Shown here piece after piece: positions 8,154-17,756 of a DNA stretch of 64,000 bases (within the stretch, counting starts at the first letter, position 1; each line of letters opens with the position of its first letter). Location: positions 186,001 to 250,000 of the forward strand of contig CBDDCY010000013.1 of the NCBI GenBank assembly GCA_965226435.1, in the 5' to 3' direction. The stretch comes from UBA6623 sp965226435 (GTDB taxonomy: Bacteria > Acidobacteriota > Terriglobia > Bryobacterales > UBA6623). The position numbers and the translations under genes are program-made. The notes under the pieces are model-generated. The model saw only the letters and a list, made by a program, of their open reading frames with translations, did not search any database and was not told where the DNA came from.

Positions 8154-11100
8154 ATGGTGTCGGGTTGGTGCGTTTTCGCCGTTGCCGCGGTTCTGACCGC
8201 GACGTGGCCTTCGACCGCGACGGCCCAGACTGGTGACGGCGCGAACGCCGAGGCGCACTACAACCAGGGTGTCCAATCGCTCGAAAAAGGGGACTTCGAC
8301 GTCGCCGCGGCCGAGTTCCGTAAGCTTCTCGAACTGCGGCCCGAGAGCCCGGAAGCCCATGTGGCTCTCGGCATCGCGCTGGCCCGCCAGGGAGACGTGG
8401 CGACCGCGATTGCGCATTTTTCGAAAGCCGCCGAAATTCGACCCGCCTTCGCGGAGGCGCACTACAACTTAGCTCTTGCCCTGCGACAAACCGAAAAGGT
8501 CGACGAGGCGGTCGAGGCTTTCGAGCGCGCTATCGCGGCGCAACCCGACCACGCCCAGGCGAGATTTGATCTGGGCATGACGCTGCTGCAAAGCGATCGG
8601 GCGACGGACTCGGTGGCGCAGTTTTCGGAGCTGACACGGCGGCACCCCGAATCGGGCGAATACAGGAATTGGCTGGGGGTGGCGCTGCTCGATCAGAGCG
8701 ACTTGCCGCGGGCCGTCGAGGAATTTCGCCAAGCGATTGAGAAGCAGCCGGACTTGATTCGGGCTCACAACAACCTGGGCACGACGCTGGCGAAGTTGGG
8801 CGAATACGATGAGGCCGTCGAAGTGCTCGAAGCCGCTCTGAAACGGCAGCCGGAGAACACGCAGGTTCGTCTGAACCTTGCCGTGGCGCTTCGCTCGCGC
8901 GGGGACGCCGAAGACGCGCTTCCGCATTTCGACATTCTGAGGGGGAAGTTTCCTAATCAACCCGATGTCCATCACCAGCGGGCGCAAACGCTGCGGCAGA
9001 TAGGCCGGCTGGATGAGGCGGCGAGCGGCTATGAGGATGCGCTTGGACTGAATCCGGAGTTTCTGGATGCCTATTACGGGCTTGGGTCGACGCTGAAGCG
9101 ATCGGCGGCGCGGCAGCGGCAAAAGCGCTTTCCTCCCGAGGCCGCCTCTTCCGCGCAAGCTGATTTTGAACTGGCTCGCGAGGCCTTTGGGCGGCAGGAC
9201 CTTAAAGCCGCCAAGGACCTGCTGACGCAAGCGCTTGATGCTGATTCCGGGTTCGGACCCGCACACGATTTGTTGGGCCTCATCTTGAGTCGTGAAGGGG
9301 AGATCGAGTCGGCGCTTTCGCATTTCGGGCAAGCGGTCCGGGCGGCCCCGAGGCGGCCTGACTTTCGTTACAACCAGGGCGCCGCGCTTTGGTACGGCGG
9401 TCGCCGCCTGGAGGCGGTGAGTTCGCTTGAGGATTCGGTCCGTCTGGACCCCTCAGCCGCGGAGACCCACGCTTTTCTCGGCATGGCGTTCGCGGAGCTG
9501 GGCCGGGTTGATCTGGCGCGCCGATCGCTCCAAAGGGCGGTGGCGCTCAACCGGAAATTGCCCGCGCCCTATGTCGATCTGGGAACGTTGTTTCTCAAAG
9601 CCGGGCGGGTGGACCTTGGGATCGGGCAACTGGAAGCGGCGTTGAATTTGCCGGACCCGGCGCGTCCGCTGCCGAAGCTCGATAGGGCCTTGACTCAGTT
9701 GCGGCGCGCGCTTTCGCAACAGCCGGACCGCGCCGATGCTCATAACCTTCTCGGGCGGCTGTTGGGCAAAAGCGGAGCGGAGCCGCAACAAGTGCTGCGG
9801 GCTTTTGACGAGGCTGTCCGCTTACGTCCCGACTTCGCCGAGGCGCACAATAACGTCGGACTCGTCTACACGCAAATCGGCGGCAAGACCGAGGAAGCCG
9901 TGGCTGCATTTCGAGAGGCGTTGCGGTTGCGGCCCGACTATGTGGACGCTCTTTCGAACTTGGGCGCGGCCTTGATCGACGAAGACGCCGAGGGGGCGAT
10001 CAAGAGTTTGCTGTCGGCGGTGGAGCTCAAGCCCGATTTCGCCCGCGCCCATTACAACTTGGCGAAGGCATACGAGAGCGCCGGGCGGGCGGCCGAGCGC
10101 AAAGCCGAGTTGGAGAAGGTTCTTTCGCTGAATCCGCGGTTTGCCGAAGCTCATTTCGAGCTTGGAAAACTGCTGCTGAGTGACGGCGACGCCGAAAGCG
10201 CGGTGACGCACTTGCGGCGGTCGCTCGAACTCGATCCCGATCTCGGCAATGCGCGGTATCAACTGGGTCAGGCGCTGGTGCGGGCGGGCCGTCGCGACGA
10301 GGCGCGGGTGGAGTTGGCCAAAGCGCGTGAAAGTATTTCGACGACCGAGAAGGTCGAGACAGCTTCGTCGGGGTTCGACGAGGCTCGGGCCGCTCTTGAA
10401 CGAGGGGAAACGGAGTTGGCGATCGACAGCTTCCGACGGGTGATTCGTCTACAGCCCGAGTTCGCCGAGGCCTATCGCTATCTGGGAGATGCGTTGGCGC
10501 GGCGCGGCGAGCCGGCCGAGGCGATCGGGCATTTCGAGAAAGCGCTGGAGCTCGCGCCCGATTCCTTCGAGGCCGCTCTCGCGTTGGGCAGAGCGCGGCG
10601 GCGCACGGGTGATTCCGGCACGGCTGTCGCGGCTCTAGAGAATGCCGTGCGTTTGCGGCCATCCTCGGCCGAGGCGCGGATGCACTTGGGGTTGGCGTTC
10701 GCCGATGAGCAAAACCGTCCCGGGGCGGTGCGGGCTTTGGAAAAAGCCCTGGAGTTGGACGCTGACTTGAAGGCGGCGCGGAGCGCGCTCGACGGGCTAC
10801 GCCGTGAGCCAGCCGCGACGGGGACGTTCGTGTTGGGGCAGGCGGAAACGTCGCTGGCGGGCGGAGTGTTCGACCTTGACCCGATCGCCAAGGCCGCCGA
10901 CACGACGGACCGAGGGCGCATCGAAGGCGCCATTCGACAAGGTGAGTACGTCCAAGCGACGACGCTGGCGCTGGCCTATGTGGAGAGCAATCCGAGTTCG
11001 TCGTGGGGCTACTACGCGCTGGGGTACGCCTACTTCGGACAGCAAAAAGTCGGTGAGTCGATCGGGGCGCTGGCGAAATCGCTGCGACTCGACCTCAACA

Positions 11101-11783
11101 ACGCCGAAGCCCACAAGATGCTGGGGCGGAATTTGATGATCATCGGCAGCTACGATCGCGCGCGGGTTGAGTTTCAGTTCGCCGCGCGCCTCAAGCCCGA
11201 GTCGTCGGAGATCCGCTACAATCTCGGGAAGGTTTTTTCCGCGCAAGACAATTTCCCCGAAGCCCGCGCGGCGTTTGGAGAGGCTATCCGCCTCACTCCC
11301 GATTACATGGAAGCGCACAACGCGCTCGGCTTCGCGTTGGAGTCGATGGGCGAAGATCCGCAAGCGCTCGAACACTATCACAAAGCGATCACCCTCAACG
11401 ACCAACGCGCGGGAAACTTCATCGCGCCCTACGTCAACCTCGGGGCTTACTACAATCGCATGAACCAACCCGAGCAGGCGCTTGAGAGAGCCGAGAAGGC
11501 TCTTGCGATCGACGCGGATTCGCACATGGCGTATTTTCAAAAAGCCAAGGCGTTGCGAGCGCTCAAGCGATGGACCGAGGCGGTCGTGGTGCTTGAGAGA
11601 GCCGTCGCGGTGAATGCGCGCATCTCGCGCTACCACTACGTGCTGGGGTTGCTCTACCGGCGGCTGGGAGATGAGGAGAAGAGTCGGCGGTCGCTCGATC
11701 TCTTCAAGCAGCTCGAGGACGAGGCGACGGCACTCGAAAGCAAGCGGCGCGCGGCGAAGGGGAGGGAGAACGCCGCCCAATGA
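8154..11783 (+). CDS. Large secreted TPR-repeat protein
   Basis: About 1,209 residues from the chosen ATG at 8154, which gives a clean signal peptide (FAVAAVLTATW, cleavage near TATAQ). The frame is open further upstream (ATGs at 8103, 8106 and 8142), but those add a Cys-rich n-region unlike a leader. The rest is almost entirely tetratricopeptide repeats, roughly 25 units with the A-x-YNLA, G-x-x-x-EA and P-x-x-x-A pattern, broken by a non-TPR linker near residues 310-335 and another near 880-920. TPR arrays are protein-binding scaffolds. The partner is unknown. The stop overlaps the start of the next gene by 4 bases. Confidence 0.85.
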   Translation: MVSGWCVFAVAAVLTATWPSTATAQTGDGANAEAHYNQGVQSLEKGDFDVAAAEFRKLLELRPESPEAHVALGIALARQGDVATAIAHFSKAAEIRPAFAEAHYNLALALRQTEKVDEAVEAFERAIAAQPDHAQARFDLGMTLLQSDRATDSVAQFSELTRRHPESGEYRNWLGVALLDQSDLPRAVEEFRQAIEKQPDLIRAHNNLGTTLAKLGEYDEAVEVLEAALKRQPENTQVRLNLAVALRSRGDAEDALPHFDILRGKFPNQPDVHHQRAQTLRQIGRLDEAASGYEDALGLNPEFLDAYYGLGSTLKRSAARQRQKRFPPEAASSAQADFELAREAFGRQDLKAAKDLLTQALDADSGFGPAHDLLGLILSREGEIESALSHFGQAVRAAPRRPDFRYNQGAALWYGGRRLEAVSSLEDSVRLDPSAAETHAFLGMAFAELGRVDLARRSLQRAVALNRKLPAPYVDLGTLFLKAGRVDLGIGQLEAALNLPDPARPLPKLDRALTQLRRALSQQPDRADAHNLLGRLLGKSGAEPQQVLRAFDEAVRLRPDFAEAHNNVGLVYTQIGGKTEEAVAAFREALRLRPDYVDALSNLGAALIDEDAEGAIKSLLSAVELKPDFARAHYNLAKAYESAGRAAERKAELEKVLSLNPRFAEAHFELGKLLLSDGDAESAVTHLRRSLELDPDLGNARYQLGQALVRAGRRDEARVELAKARESISTTEKVETASSGFDEARAALERGETELAIDSFRRVIRLQPEFAEAYRYLGDALARRGEPAEAIGHFEKALELAPDSFEAALALGRARRRTGDSGTAVAALENAVRLRPSSAEARMHLGLAFADEQNRPGAVRALEKALELDADLKAARSALDGLRREPAATGTFVLGQAETSLAGGVFDLDPIAKAADTTDRGRIEGAIRQGEYVQATTLALAYVESNPSSSWGYYALGYAYFGQQKVGESIGALAKSLRLDLNNAEAHKMLGRNLMIIGSYDRARVEFQFAARLKPESSEIRYNLGKVFSAQDNFPEARAAFGEAIRLTPDYMEAHNALGFALESMGEDPQALEHYHKAITLNDQRAGNFIAPYVNLGAYYNRMNQPEQALERAEKALAIDADSHMAYFQKAKALRALKRWTEAVVVLERAVAVNARISRYHYVLGLLYRRLGDEEKSRRSLDLFKQLEDEATALESKRRAAKGRENAAQ

Positions 11784-12199
11784 GCCCAAAGATCACGCCC
11801 TTCCTGATGTTTGACGGTCGAGCCGAGGAGGCGCTGAACTTCTACGTCTCTTTGTTTAGCAACGCCCAGATCGGGGAAATCGAAAAATACGGCCCCGATG
11901 AAGCGGGCGCCGAAGGTTCCGTGAAAAAGGCGGGCTTTGTGCTCAACGGCCAAGGCTTTCTCTGTATCGACAGTCCCGTGAAGCACGGGTTCACGTTTAC
12001 GCCCTCGATCTCGCTCTTCGTCGACTGCGAGAGCGAAGCGGAAATTGATCATCTATTCGAGCACCTAGCCGCCGACGGAGAAGTCTTGATGCCGCTCGAC
12101 GGATATCCTTTCAGCCGGAAATTCGGATGGGTGTCGGATCGTTTCGGCGTCTCTTGGCAGCTAAACTTGGCGGCGGCTGAGGTGGTCTCCAATCGATAG
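11780..12199 (+). CDS. VOC-superfamily protein (PhnB/3-demethylubiquinone methyltransferase-like)
   Basis: A 139-residue protein matching the PhnB-like VOC family: it starts ITPFLMFDGRAEEALNFYVSLF, has GSVKKAGFVLNGQGF in the middle, and ends KFGWVSDRFGVSWQLN, with two beta-alpha-beta-beta-beta modules. These proteins are often called 3-demethylubiquinone-9 methyltransferase domains, but most members have no proven activity. ATG overlaps the TPR gene's stop (ATGA), implying translational coupling despite the unrelated function. Confidence 0.8.
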   Translation: MSPKITPFLMFDGRAEEALNFYVSLFSNAQIGEIEKYGPDEAGAEGSVKKAGFVLNGQGFLCIDSPVKHGFTFTPSISLFVDCESEAEIDHLFEHLAADGEVLMPLDGYPFSRKFGWVSDRFGVSWQLNLAAAEVVSNR

Positions 12200-12255
12200 G
12201 CGTCCGGTTTGTGGTCCATTGGTGCGCCGCGTCTCTCCGGCGGCATAATGAAACG

Positions 12256-14121
12256 ATGGCTGACGGCACTCGATCGCGCGCCGGTTCGCGTCGGGCCTTC
12301 CTGCGATTGCTGGGTGGTGGGGCGGGGGCGACGTCGGCCGTTTTGGCGGGGCTTGGATCCAGCAGCGGTCTTGGCCGGCTGGAAGCGCTCTTCGGACGGT
12401 CGTTTCGCGCTTCGGCCGCCTCCGAGGGGCCTCCGACGGTCAGCTTCGTCGACATCGCCGAGAAAGCCGGGCTCGGCAAGGCCCGCAACGTTTCGGGCGG
12501 TGCGACAGAAAAAGACCTGCTGCTCGAGGAGATGGGCAGTGGAGTCGCCTTTTTCGATTACGATCACGACGGCTGGCTCGATATTTTTCTTGTCAACGGC
12601 ACCACGCTAGAAGGCGCGCCGGCGGGCAAGGAACCGACCAGCTACCTGTTCCACAACAACCGCGACGGTACGTTCACCGACGTCAGCGGTGACTCCGGGC
12701 TCACACGTAGCGGCTGGGGACAAGGATGCTGCATCGGCGACTACGACAACGACGGCTTCGACGATCTATTCGTCACCTATTGGGGCAAGAACGTTCTTTA
12801 CCGCAACAACGGCGACGGCACGTTTACCGATGTTTCCGAGACCGCCGGGGTCGCAGGCAAGGGTGTACGCTGGGGCGCAGCCTGCTGTTTTCTTGACTAC
12901 GACCGCGACGGGTTGCTGGATCTGTTTGTCGCCAACTACGTCCGTTTTGACCCGAAGATCGCGCCCGCGCCCGGTAGCGAGGACTACTGTTCGTTTATGG
13001 ACATTCCCGTCGCTTGCGGGCCGGGAGGCTATGGCGGCGGGACGAATATCCTCTATCACAACAAGGGTGACGGTACGTTTGAGGACGTGTCGGAATCCGC
13101 GGGCATCGCCAACCCGCGCGGGTTCGCCGAGCCGGCCTTTGTCAAGAAGAACTGGCGGCCCACGGGCTCCTACGGCATGGGCGCCGCCTCCGCTGATTTC
13201 GACAATGACGGCTGGCCGGATATCTATGTCGCCGCCGACTCGGCCGCCAGCCTGCTTTATCACAACAACCACGACGGGACGTTCACCGAGTCGGCGGTTG
13301 AAGCCGGTTGTGCTTTCGATGAAAACGGCGTGGCGCTGTCGGGCATGGGGGTTGGCGTGGCCGATTACAACGGCGACGGCCGGCTCGACATTCTCCGGAC
13401 GAATTTTTCCGATCAGATCACGACGCTCTACCAGAACAACGGTGACGGCAGCTTCCACGACGCGAGCGTGCGAGCCGGGCTGGGGGTCAATACGAAATAC
13501 CTGGGCTTCGGGGCGGGTTTTTTCGATTTGGACAACGACGGGCGGGAAGACATCTTTCTCGCCAACGGCCATGTCTATCCCGCGATCGCCGACAAAAAGA
13601 TCTACATCACCTACAAGCAACGCAAGGTTCTCTATTGGAACCGCGGCAACGGGCGCTTTCGCGACGTGTCAAGAAAAGCGGGTCCGGGCATTACCGGGCT
13701 TTATGTCAGCCGGGGCTGCGCTTTTGGCGATTTCGACAACGACGGGCGGGTCGATGTTGTTGTCAACAATATCGATGCGCCGCCGTCACTGCTTCGCAAC
13801 GAAACCGAGACGGCGAACCATTGGTTAATGGTCAAGTGTATCGGGGTGCGCTCGAATCGTTCGGCGATCGGGGCTCGCGTAAGCGTGACGACCGACGAGC
13901 AGGTTCAGATCGACGAGGTCATGAGCGGGGCGAGCTATTACTCGCAAAGTGATTTGCGTTTGCATTTCGGGCTGGGATCGGCGACGCTGGTTGACCTCGT
14001 CGAGGTCCGCTGGCCGACGGGTGAGACCGAGTCGTTTCCCAACGTCGAGGCCGACCGCCTGATCCACATTCGCGAAGGAGAAGGTATAGTCAAGAGCGAA
14101 GAGTTTGCCGCCGTGAAATGA
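12256..14121 (+). CDS. Tat-exported CRTAC1-family protein (FG-GAP/VCBS repeats, ASPIC/UnbV domain)
   Basis: About 621 residues. The ATG at 12256 is preferred over an upstream GTG at 12211 because it puts a twin-arginine signal (SRRAFLRLL) near the N-terminus. Six or more FG-GAP/VCBS blades follow, each with calcium-binding loops such as DYDHDG, DYDNDG, DYNGDG and DLDNDG, arranged as a beta-propeller. The last ~100 residues are an ASPIC/UnbV domain (SNRSAIGARV, SYYSQSDLRLHFGLG). Such proteins are common in acidobacteria and planctomycetes and are secreted; ligand unknown. A fixed Glu/Asp-rich set of loops indicates it needs Ca2+. Confidence 0.9.
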   Translation: MADGTRSRAGSRRAFLRLLGGGAGATSAVLAGLGSSSGLGRLEALFGRSFRASAASEGPPTVSFVDIAEKAGLGKARNVSGGATEKDLLLEEMGSGVAFFDYDHDGWLDIFLVNGTTLEGAPAGKEPTSYLFHNNRDGTFTDVSGDSGLTRSGWGQGCCIGDYDNDGFDDLFVTYWGKNVLYRNNGDGTFTDVSETAGVAGKGVRWGAACCFLDYDRDGLLDLFVANYVRFDPKIAPAPGSEDYCSFMDIPVACGPGGYGGGTNILYHNKGDGTFEDVSESAGIANPRGFAEPAFVKKNWRPTGSYGMGAASADFDNDGWPDIYVAADSAASLLYHNNHDGTFTESAVEAGCAFDENGVALSGMGVGVADYNGDGRLDILRTNFSDQITTLYQNNGDGSFHDASVRAGLGVNTKYLGFGAGFFDLDNDGREDIFLANGHVYPAIADKKIYITYKQRKVLYWNRGNGRFRDVSRKAGPGITGLYVSRGCAFGDFDNDGRVDVVVNNIDAPPSLLRNETETANHWLMVKCIGVRSNRSAIGARVSVTTDEQVQIDEVMSGASYYSQSDLRLHFGLGSATLVDLVEVRWPTGETESFPNVEADRLIHIREGEGIVKSEEFAAVK

Positions 14122-14172
14122 GGCGCTGCTGACTCGCCGCTCAGTTAGAATGGCTAAAGCCGAAAGCTGGAA

Positions 14173-14266
14173 GGCCGCTGAAGCGGCCTAGCCTCGGGGG
14201 GGCCGGACTTCCAAACCGGCCCTAAAAGGACCGGCCTAATCCAACCCAAGCCCGGTGAACCGGGCT
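14173..14266. repeat. Cluster of GC hairpins between two genes
   Basis: Two perfect inverted repeats: GGCCGCT-GA-AGCGGCC at 14173-14188 and AGCCCGG-TGAA-CCGGGCT at 14249-14266, with a weaker GCCGG/CCGGC pair between them. They may end the upstream transcript, although neither is followed by a T run. The first resembles dispersed GGCCGCTGAAGCGG-type motifs also seen near 57630. Confidence 0.5.
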
Positions 14267-14342
14267 CGCTTTCCGCATTCATATCGAGTGCCTCCCGCCC
14301 CTTTGCGCCCTAACCTTGAAGAAGCTGCCGAATTCGAAAGCC

Positions 14343-15515
14343 ATGCCTACACAACCCGGACGTCATTTCTTGCAAATCCCCGGCCCGACGAACATCCCAG
14401 GGCGGATCCTGCGCGCCATGTCGGCGCCGACGATCGACCACCGAGGGCCCCAGTTCGAGGAGATGACTCGCGAGATCCTCGGCGGGCTCAAGGACGTTTT
14501 CAAGACGCGCAACCCCGTGATCGTCTTCCCGGGCTCGGGTTCGGGGGCTTGGGAAGCCGCTTTGGTGAACACGCTTTCGGCGGGCGACAAGGTGCTGGCG
14601 TTCGAGACCGGGCAATTCGCGACGGCTTGGCGCAATATGGCGGTTGAACTTGGGCTCGAGGTCGACTTCGTCGCGACCGACTGGCGGCACGGCGTAGATC
14701 CGGCCGTGGTCGAGTCTAAACTTCGCGACGACCCGGACCGCAAGATCCGCGCGGTGCTGGCGGTTCATAACGAAACCTCGACCGGGGTTACCAGCGACAT
14801 TGCGGAAGTTCGACGTGCGATCGACCGCGCCGGGCACCCGGCGCTGTTGTTTGTCGACGCGATTTCGTCATTGGGTTGCATCGACCTGCGTCATGACGAA
14901 TGGGGCGTGGACGTCACGATCTGCGGTTCGCAAAAAGGCCTGATGTTGCCGCCCGGCCTCGCTTTCAACGCCGTCAGTGAAAAGGCACTTGAAGCCGCCA
15001 AGTCGGGGGGGATGCCGAAATCCTATTGGAATTGGGAGGCGATTCTAGCCACGAACAAGGCGGACTATTTTCCCTATACGCCCGCGACGAACTTGCTGTT
15101 TGGGTTGCGAGAGGCGCTTCACATGCTTTCGGAAGAAGGACTCGACAACGTCTTCGTCCGGCACCGACGGCTTGCCGAGGCGACTCGCCGGGCGGCGGGC
15201 GCTTGGGGGCTTGAGACGGTCTGCGCCGACCCGAGTCAGTACAGCCATTCGGTCACGGCGCTTTTCATGCCCGACGGTCATGACGCCGACGCCTACCGGC
15301 GGCTGGTTCTTGAGCGTTATAACGTCGCACTCGGCGCGGGTCTCGGGAAATTGAAAGGCCGCGTATTCCGCATCGGCCACTTGGGGGATTTCAACGAAGC
15401 GATGCTCGTCGGCACGCTGGGCGCGGTCGAAATGGGGCTCGCGACCGCTGGTGTTCCCTTTTCTCGCGGTGGGGCGCAGGCGGCGCTGGACTATTTGGCG
15501 GGCGACGCCGGTTGA
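14343..15515 (+). CDS. Class V aminotransferase, alanine/serine-glyoxylate type
   Basis: A 390-residue PLP enzyme. It opens with the family signature IPGPTNIPGRIL and TIDHRG, has the cofactor-region GSGSGAWEAA, an Asp in LLFVDAISSLG, and the PLP-lysine motif GSQKGLMLPPG. The C-terminal RIGHLGDFNE is typical of alanine-glyoxylate, serine-glyoxylate and serine-pyruvate aminotransferases. It would convert glyoxylate to glycine using alanine or serine, giving pyruvate or hydroxypyruvate. With the beta-hydroxyacid dehydrogenase and glycerate kinase elsewhere in the window this fits a serine/glycerate route. The ATG at 14343 is chosen; a TTG at 14316 is also in frame. Confidence 0.85.
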   Translation: MPTQPGRHFLQIPGPTNIPGRILRAMSAPTIDHRGPQFEEMTREILGGLKDVFKTRNPVIVFPGSGSGAWEAALVNTLSAGDKVLAFETGQFATAWRNMAVELGLEVDFVATDWRHGVDPAVVESKLRDDPDRKIRAVLAVHNETSTGVTSDIAEVRRAIDRAGHPALLFVDAISSLGCIDLRHDEWGVDVTICGSQKGLMLPPGLAFNAVSEKALEAAKSGGMPKSYWNWEAILATNKADYFPYTPATNLLFGLREALHMLSEEGLDNVFVRHRRLAEATRRAAGAWGLETVCADPSQYSHSVTALFMPDGHDADAYRRLVLERYNVALGAGLGKLKGRVFRIGHLGDFNEAMLVGTLGAVEMGLATAGVPFSRGGAQAALDYLAGDAG

Positions 15516-15544
15516 GGAACGCGGAGCCCGCGACGTAGTAGCCC

Positions 15545-15612
15545 GCGGTGAAAGTCCGACTTGCGCGAATTGAAGGGGCACAGCCACTTGCAGCCGATTT
15601 TCGCGATCCGCC
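15545..15612 (+). repeat. Short dispersed element (family C), copy 1
   Basis: This stretch shares GGTG(A/T)AAGTCCGACT, then CGCGAA, ACAGCCAC, CGATTTTCGC and TCCGCC, in the same order, with 19389-19446. The first motif is also part of the larger repeat family B. No coding potential. It may be a remnant of a structured RNA, such as a group II intron fragment; that is a guess. Confidence 0.5.
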
Positions 15613-15637
15613 AGTCGCTGGGCCGAGGGCGGGAAGA

Positions 15638-15659
15638 GGGCAGGCCTGAAGACCTGCCC
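15638..15659. repeat. GGGCAGG palindrome, copy 1
   Basis: A 22-base inverted repeat, GGGCAGGCCT-GA-AGACCTGCCC with one mismatched pair, followed by CCACTG. Further copies are at 23685, 42332 and 60555. It sits after the aminotransferase gene and could serve as a transcript end or as a REP-type site. Confidence 0.7.
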
Positions 15660-15811
15660 CACTGCTCATCCCGAGGCGCTGGAAAAAGCCCCCCAGTCGG
15701 TCGCCGAGCTTTACGGCCGTGAGTCGCGCGTGCTCGATATCGCTCGCCGGAGCAGGTTGAGTGGAGACAGGGCGGCGGAATTAGAGACAATGCTGATAGG
15801 TAGGAAATCCC

Positions 15812-16648
15812 ATGGCTGAACTCAAGAAGGTCCGTGCCCCGGACCTCAAGAAGATGAAGCGGCGCGGCAAAAAGATCGTGATGCTCACCGCCTACGATGC
15901 CGGCATGGCGCGCTTGCTTGATCGAGCCGGAGTGGACGTTCTGCTGGTTGGCGATACGGTCGGCATGGTTGTGTTGGGCCATGACACGACGATTCCCGTT
16001 ACCCTCGGCGACATCTTGCATCACACCAAAGCCGTCACGCGCGGCACGTCGCGGCCGCTGGTGGTCGCCGACATGCCCTTCATGACTTTTCAGGTCAGCG
16101 TCGAGGACGCGCTGCGCAATGCCGGGCGGTTGATTCAAGAGGGCGGGGCCTCAGCGGTCAAGATGGAGGGCGGAAGGGCGGTGGCCGAGGTGGTTCGGCG
16201 CTTGGTGGACGTTGGGATTCCCGTGATGGGGCATTTGGGGCTGTTGCCGCAGTCTATCCACCAGCTCGGAGGTTTTCGTAAGCAGGCGAAGAGCGAGGAA
16301 GCCGCGGAAACTCTGATCGAAGACGCCCATGCGCTCGAAAAGGCCGGGGCGTTCGCGGTGGTGCTCGAGTTGATCCCGAAGGAAGTGGCACGGGAAGTGA
16401 CCGGCCGTCTACGGATCCCGACGATCGGTATCGGCGCGGGCCCTGATTGCGACGGGCAGGTCTTGGTCAGCCATGACGCCCTGGGCCTTTATGACGGGTT
16501 CGTGCCGCCTTTCGTCAAGCAATATGCTCAACTGGGGCGCGAGATCACGGCGGCCGCCGCTGAGTACGCCGACGATGTCCGCGAAGGCCGCTTCCCCGAA
16601 CAAGACAAGCCGGTTGCCATCGACGACGCCCGAAACCGCGGCGCATGA
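15812..16648 (+). CDS. panB: 3-methyl-2-oxobutanoate hydroxymethyltransferase
   Basis: A 278-residue cytoplasmic enzyme that adds a hydroxymethyl group from 5,10-methylene-THF to 2-oxoisovalerate, giving ketopantoate, the first step to pantothenate and CoA. Full-length match to PanB: LTAYDAGMARLLDRAGVD, the Mg-binding GDTVGMVVLGHDTT, VVADMPFMTF, AVKMEGG, MGHLGLLPQS and IGIGAGPDCDGQVLV. The last bases overlap the start of panC (ATGA), so the two are an operon and probably translationally coupled. ATG start is preceded by an A/G-rich stretch (GGTAGGAAA). Confidence 0.97.
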   Translation: MAELKKVRAPDLKKMKRRGKKIVMLTAYDAGMARLLDRAGVDVLLVGDTVGMVVLGHDTTIPVTLGDILHHTKAVTRGTSRPLVVADMPFMTFQVSVEDALRNAGRLIQEGGASAVKMEGGRAVAEVVRRLVDVGIPVMGHLGLLPQSIHQLGGFRKQAKSEEAAETLIEDAHALEKAGAFAVVLELIPKEVAREVTGRLRIPTIGIGAGPDCDGQVLVSHDALGLYDGFVPPFVKQYAQLGREITAAAAEYADDVREGRFPEQDKPVAIDDARNRGA

Positions 16649-17514
16649 GCGTCCAACTCATCTCAACGATCGAGGAACTTCGTTTGCGAGTCGCCGACGC
16701 GCGGCGCGCGGAAAAAACGGTTGGGCTGGTGCCCACCATGGGCGCTTTGCACGCGGGCCATATTCGTCTGATCGATCAAGCGGTCGAGGATTGCGATCTG
16801 GTGATCGTGACGCTTTTCGTCAACCCGACCCAGTTCAACCGGCCCGACGACTTCAAGCGCTACCCACGGACCATCGAGCATGATATGGCCGTCTGCGAGG
16901 AGCACTCGGCCGACGTGCTGTTCGCGCCGCCGGTTGAGGAGATGTATCCGGGCCGGGAACATACTTTTGTCGAGGTTACCCAGCTGACCGATCATCTCTG
17001 CGGCCCCCACCGCCCGGGCCATTTTCGAGGCGTGGCAACCGTTGTCGCCAAACTGTTGAATATCGCTCAGGCGGACCGCGCTTATTTCGGCGAGAAAGAC
17101 GCCCAGCAGTTGGCCGTAATCAAGCGTATGGTCAAGGACCTCAACATCCCGACGGATATCGTGCCGGTTGCGACTTTGCGGGAAGCCGATGGGCTGGCGC
17201 TGAGCTCGCGCAACCAACACCTCAACGCCGAGGATCGCAAAACGGCCGTCGCCCTCTATCAAGCGCTGACGGCGGCCAAAGAGGCGGTAGCGAGGGGCGA
17301 GCAAAGCGCCGGGGAAGTTCTTCGCGCGGCGCGGGAGGAGTTGCGGAAATACCCGGGAGCGAGGGTTGAATATTTCGAAATCGTCGACCCCGAGGATTTG
17401 CAGCCGGTCGGGACGATCCTGGGGCCGGTGCGAGCGGCCGCGGCGGTGTGGGTGGGGGGAACGCGTTTGATCGACAATATGCTGTGCGTTCCCGGCGAGC
17501 CTGACGAGTGTTGA
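16645..17514 (+). CDS. panC: Pantothenate synthetase (pantoate-beta-alanine ligase)
   Basis: A 289-residue ATP-dependent ligase joining pantoate to beta-alanine. The nucleotidyltransferase HIGH motif is present as GALHAGH (about residues 32-38), the second signature as ALSSRN (about 187-192), with FVNPTQF and YFGEKDAQQL also in place. Length is normal for PanC. It overlaps panB by 4 bases. panD and panE/ilvC-type reductase genes are not in the window. Confidence 0.97.
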   Translation: MSVQLISTIEELRLRVADARRAEKTVGLVPTMGALHAGHIRLIDQAVEDCDLVIVTLFVNPTQFNRPDDFKRYPRTIEHDMAVCEEHSADVLFAPPVEEMYPGREHTFVEVTQLTDHLCGPHRPGHFRGVATVVAKLLNIAQADRAYFGEKDAQQLAVIKRMVKDLNIPTDIVPVATLREADGLALSSRNQHLNAEDRKTAVALYQALTAAKEAVARGEQSAGEVLRAAREELRKYPGARVEYFEIVDPEDLQPVGTILGPVRAAAAVWVGGTRLIDNMLCVPGEPDEC

Positions 17515-17602
17515 CGGTTGCGGGCCGCTCGCTGATGACCTCTACCGGCTTGTTGAAGCGAGAAATCGGGCGAGCGGCTCGCGGGGGGACCGCGTCGCGA
17601 GG

Positions 17603-17707
17603 TGGCTGTGAAAAAATGGGGGACAGTCCACTTCGCGCCGGATGCATTTATTGATTCAATGGAACTTATTCGGTCAGCGCTCGGTAGGCCCCAATTTTCA
17701 CAGCCCC
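17603..17707. repeat. MITE-like element, copy 2
   Basis: The ends read GGCTGTGAAAAAATGGGGGA and CCCCAATTTTCACAGCC, inverted with respect to each other, around an internal segment that shares CACTTCGCGCC, TTATTGAT, ATGGA and CAGCGCTCGGTA with the copy at 5326-5434. It lies about 90 bases after panC. Confidence 0.8.
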
Positions 17708-17756
17708 GAGGCGGCACGGGTGGGGGGCAAAATTGAATCCAATTTGGAGTTTCAGG

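Noticed and set aside
12689..13828. A 379-codon frame overlapping the CRTAC1 gene
   Set aside because: Low-complexity Thr/Arg/Ala product arising from the repeated Asp-Asn-Asp-Gly codons read in another frame.
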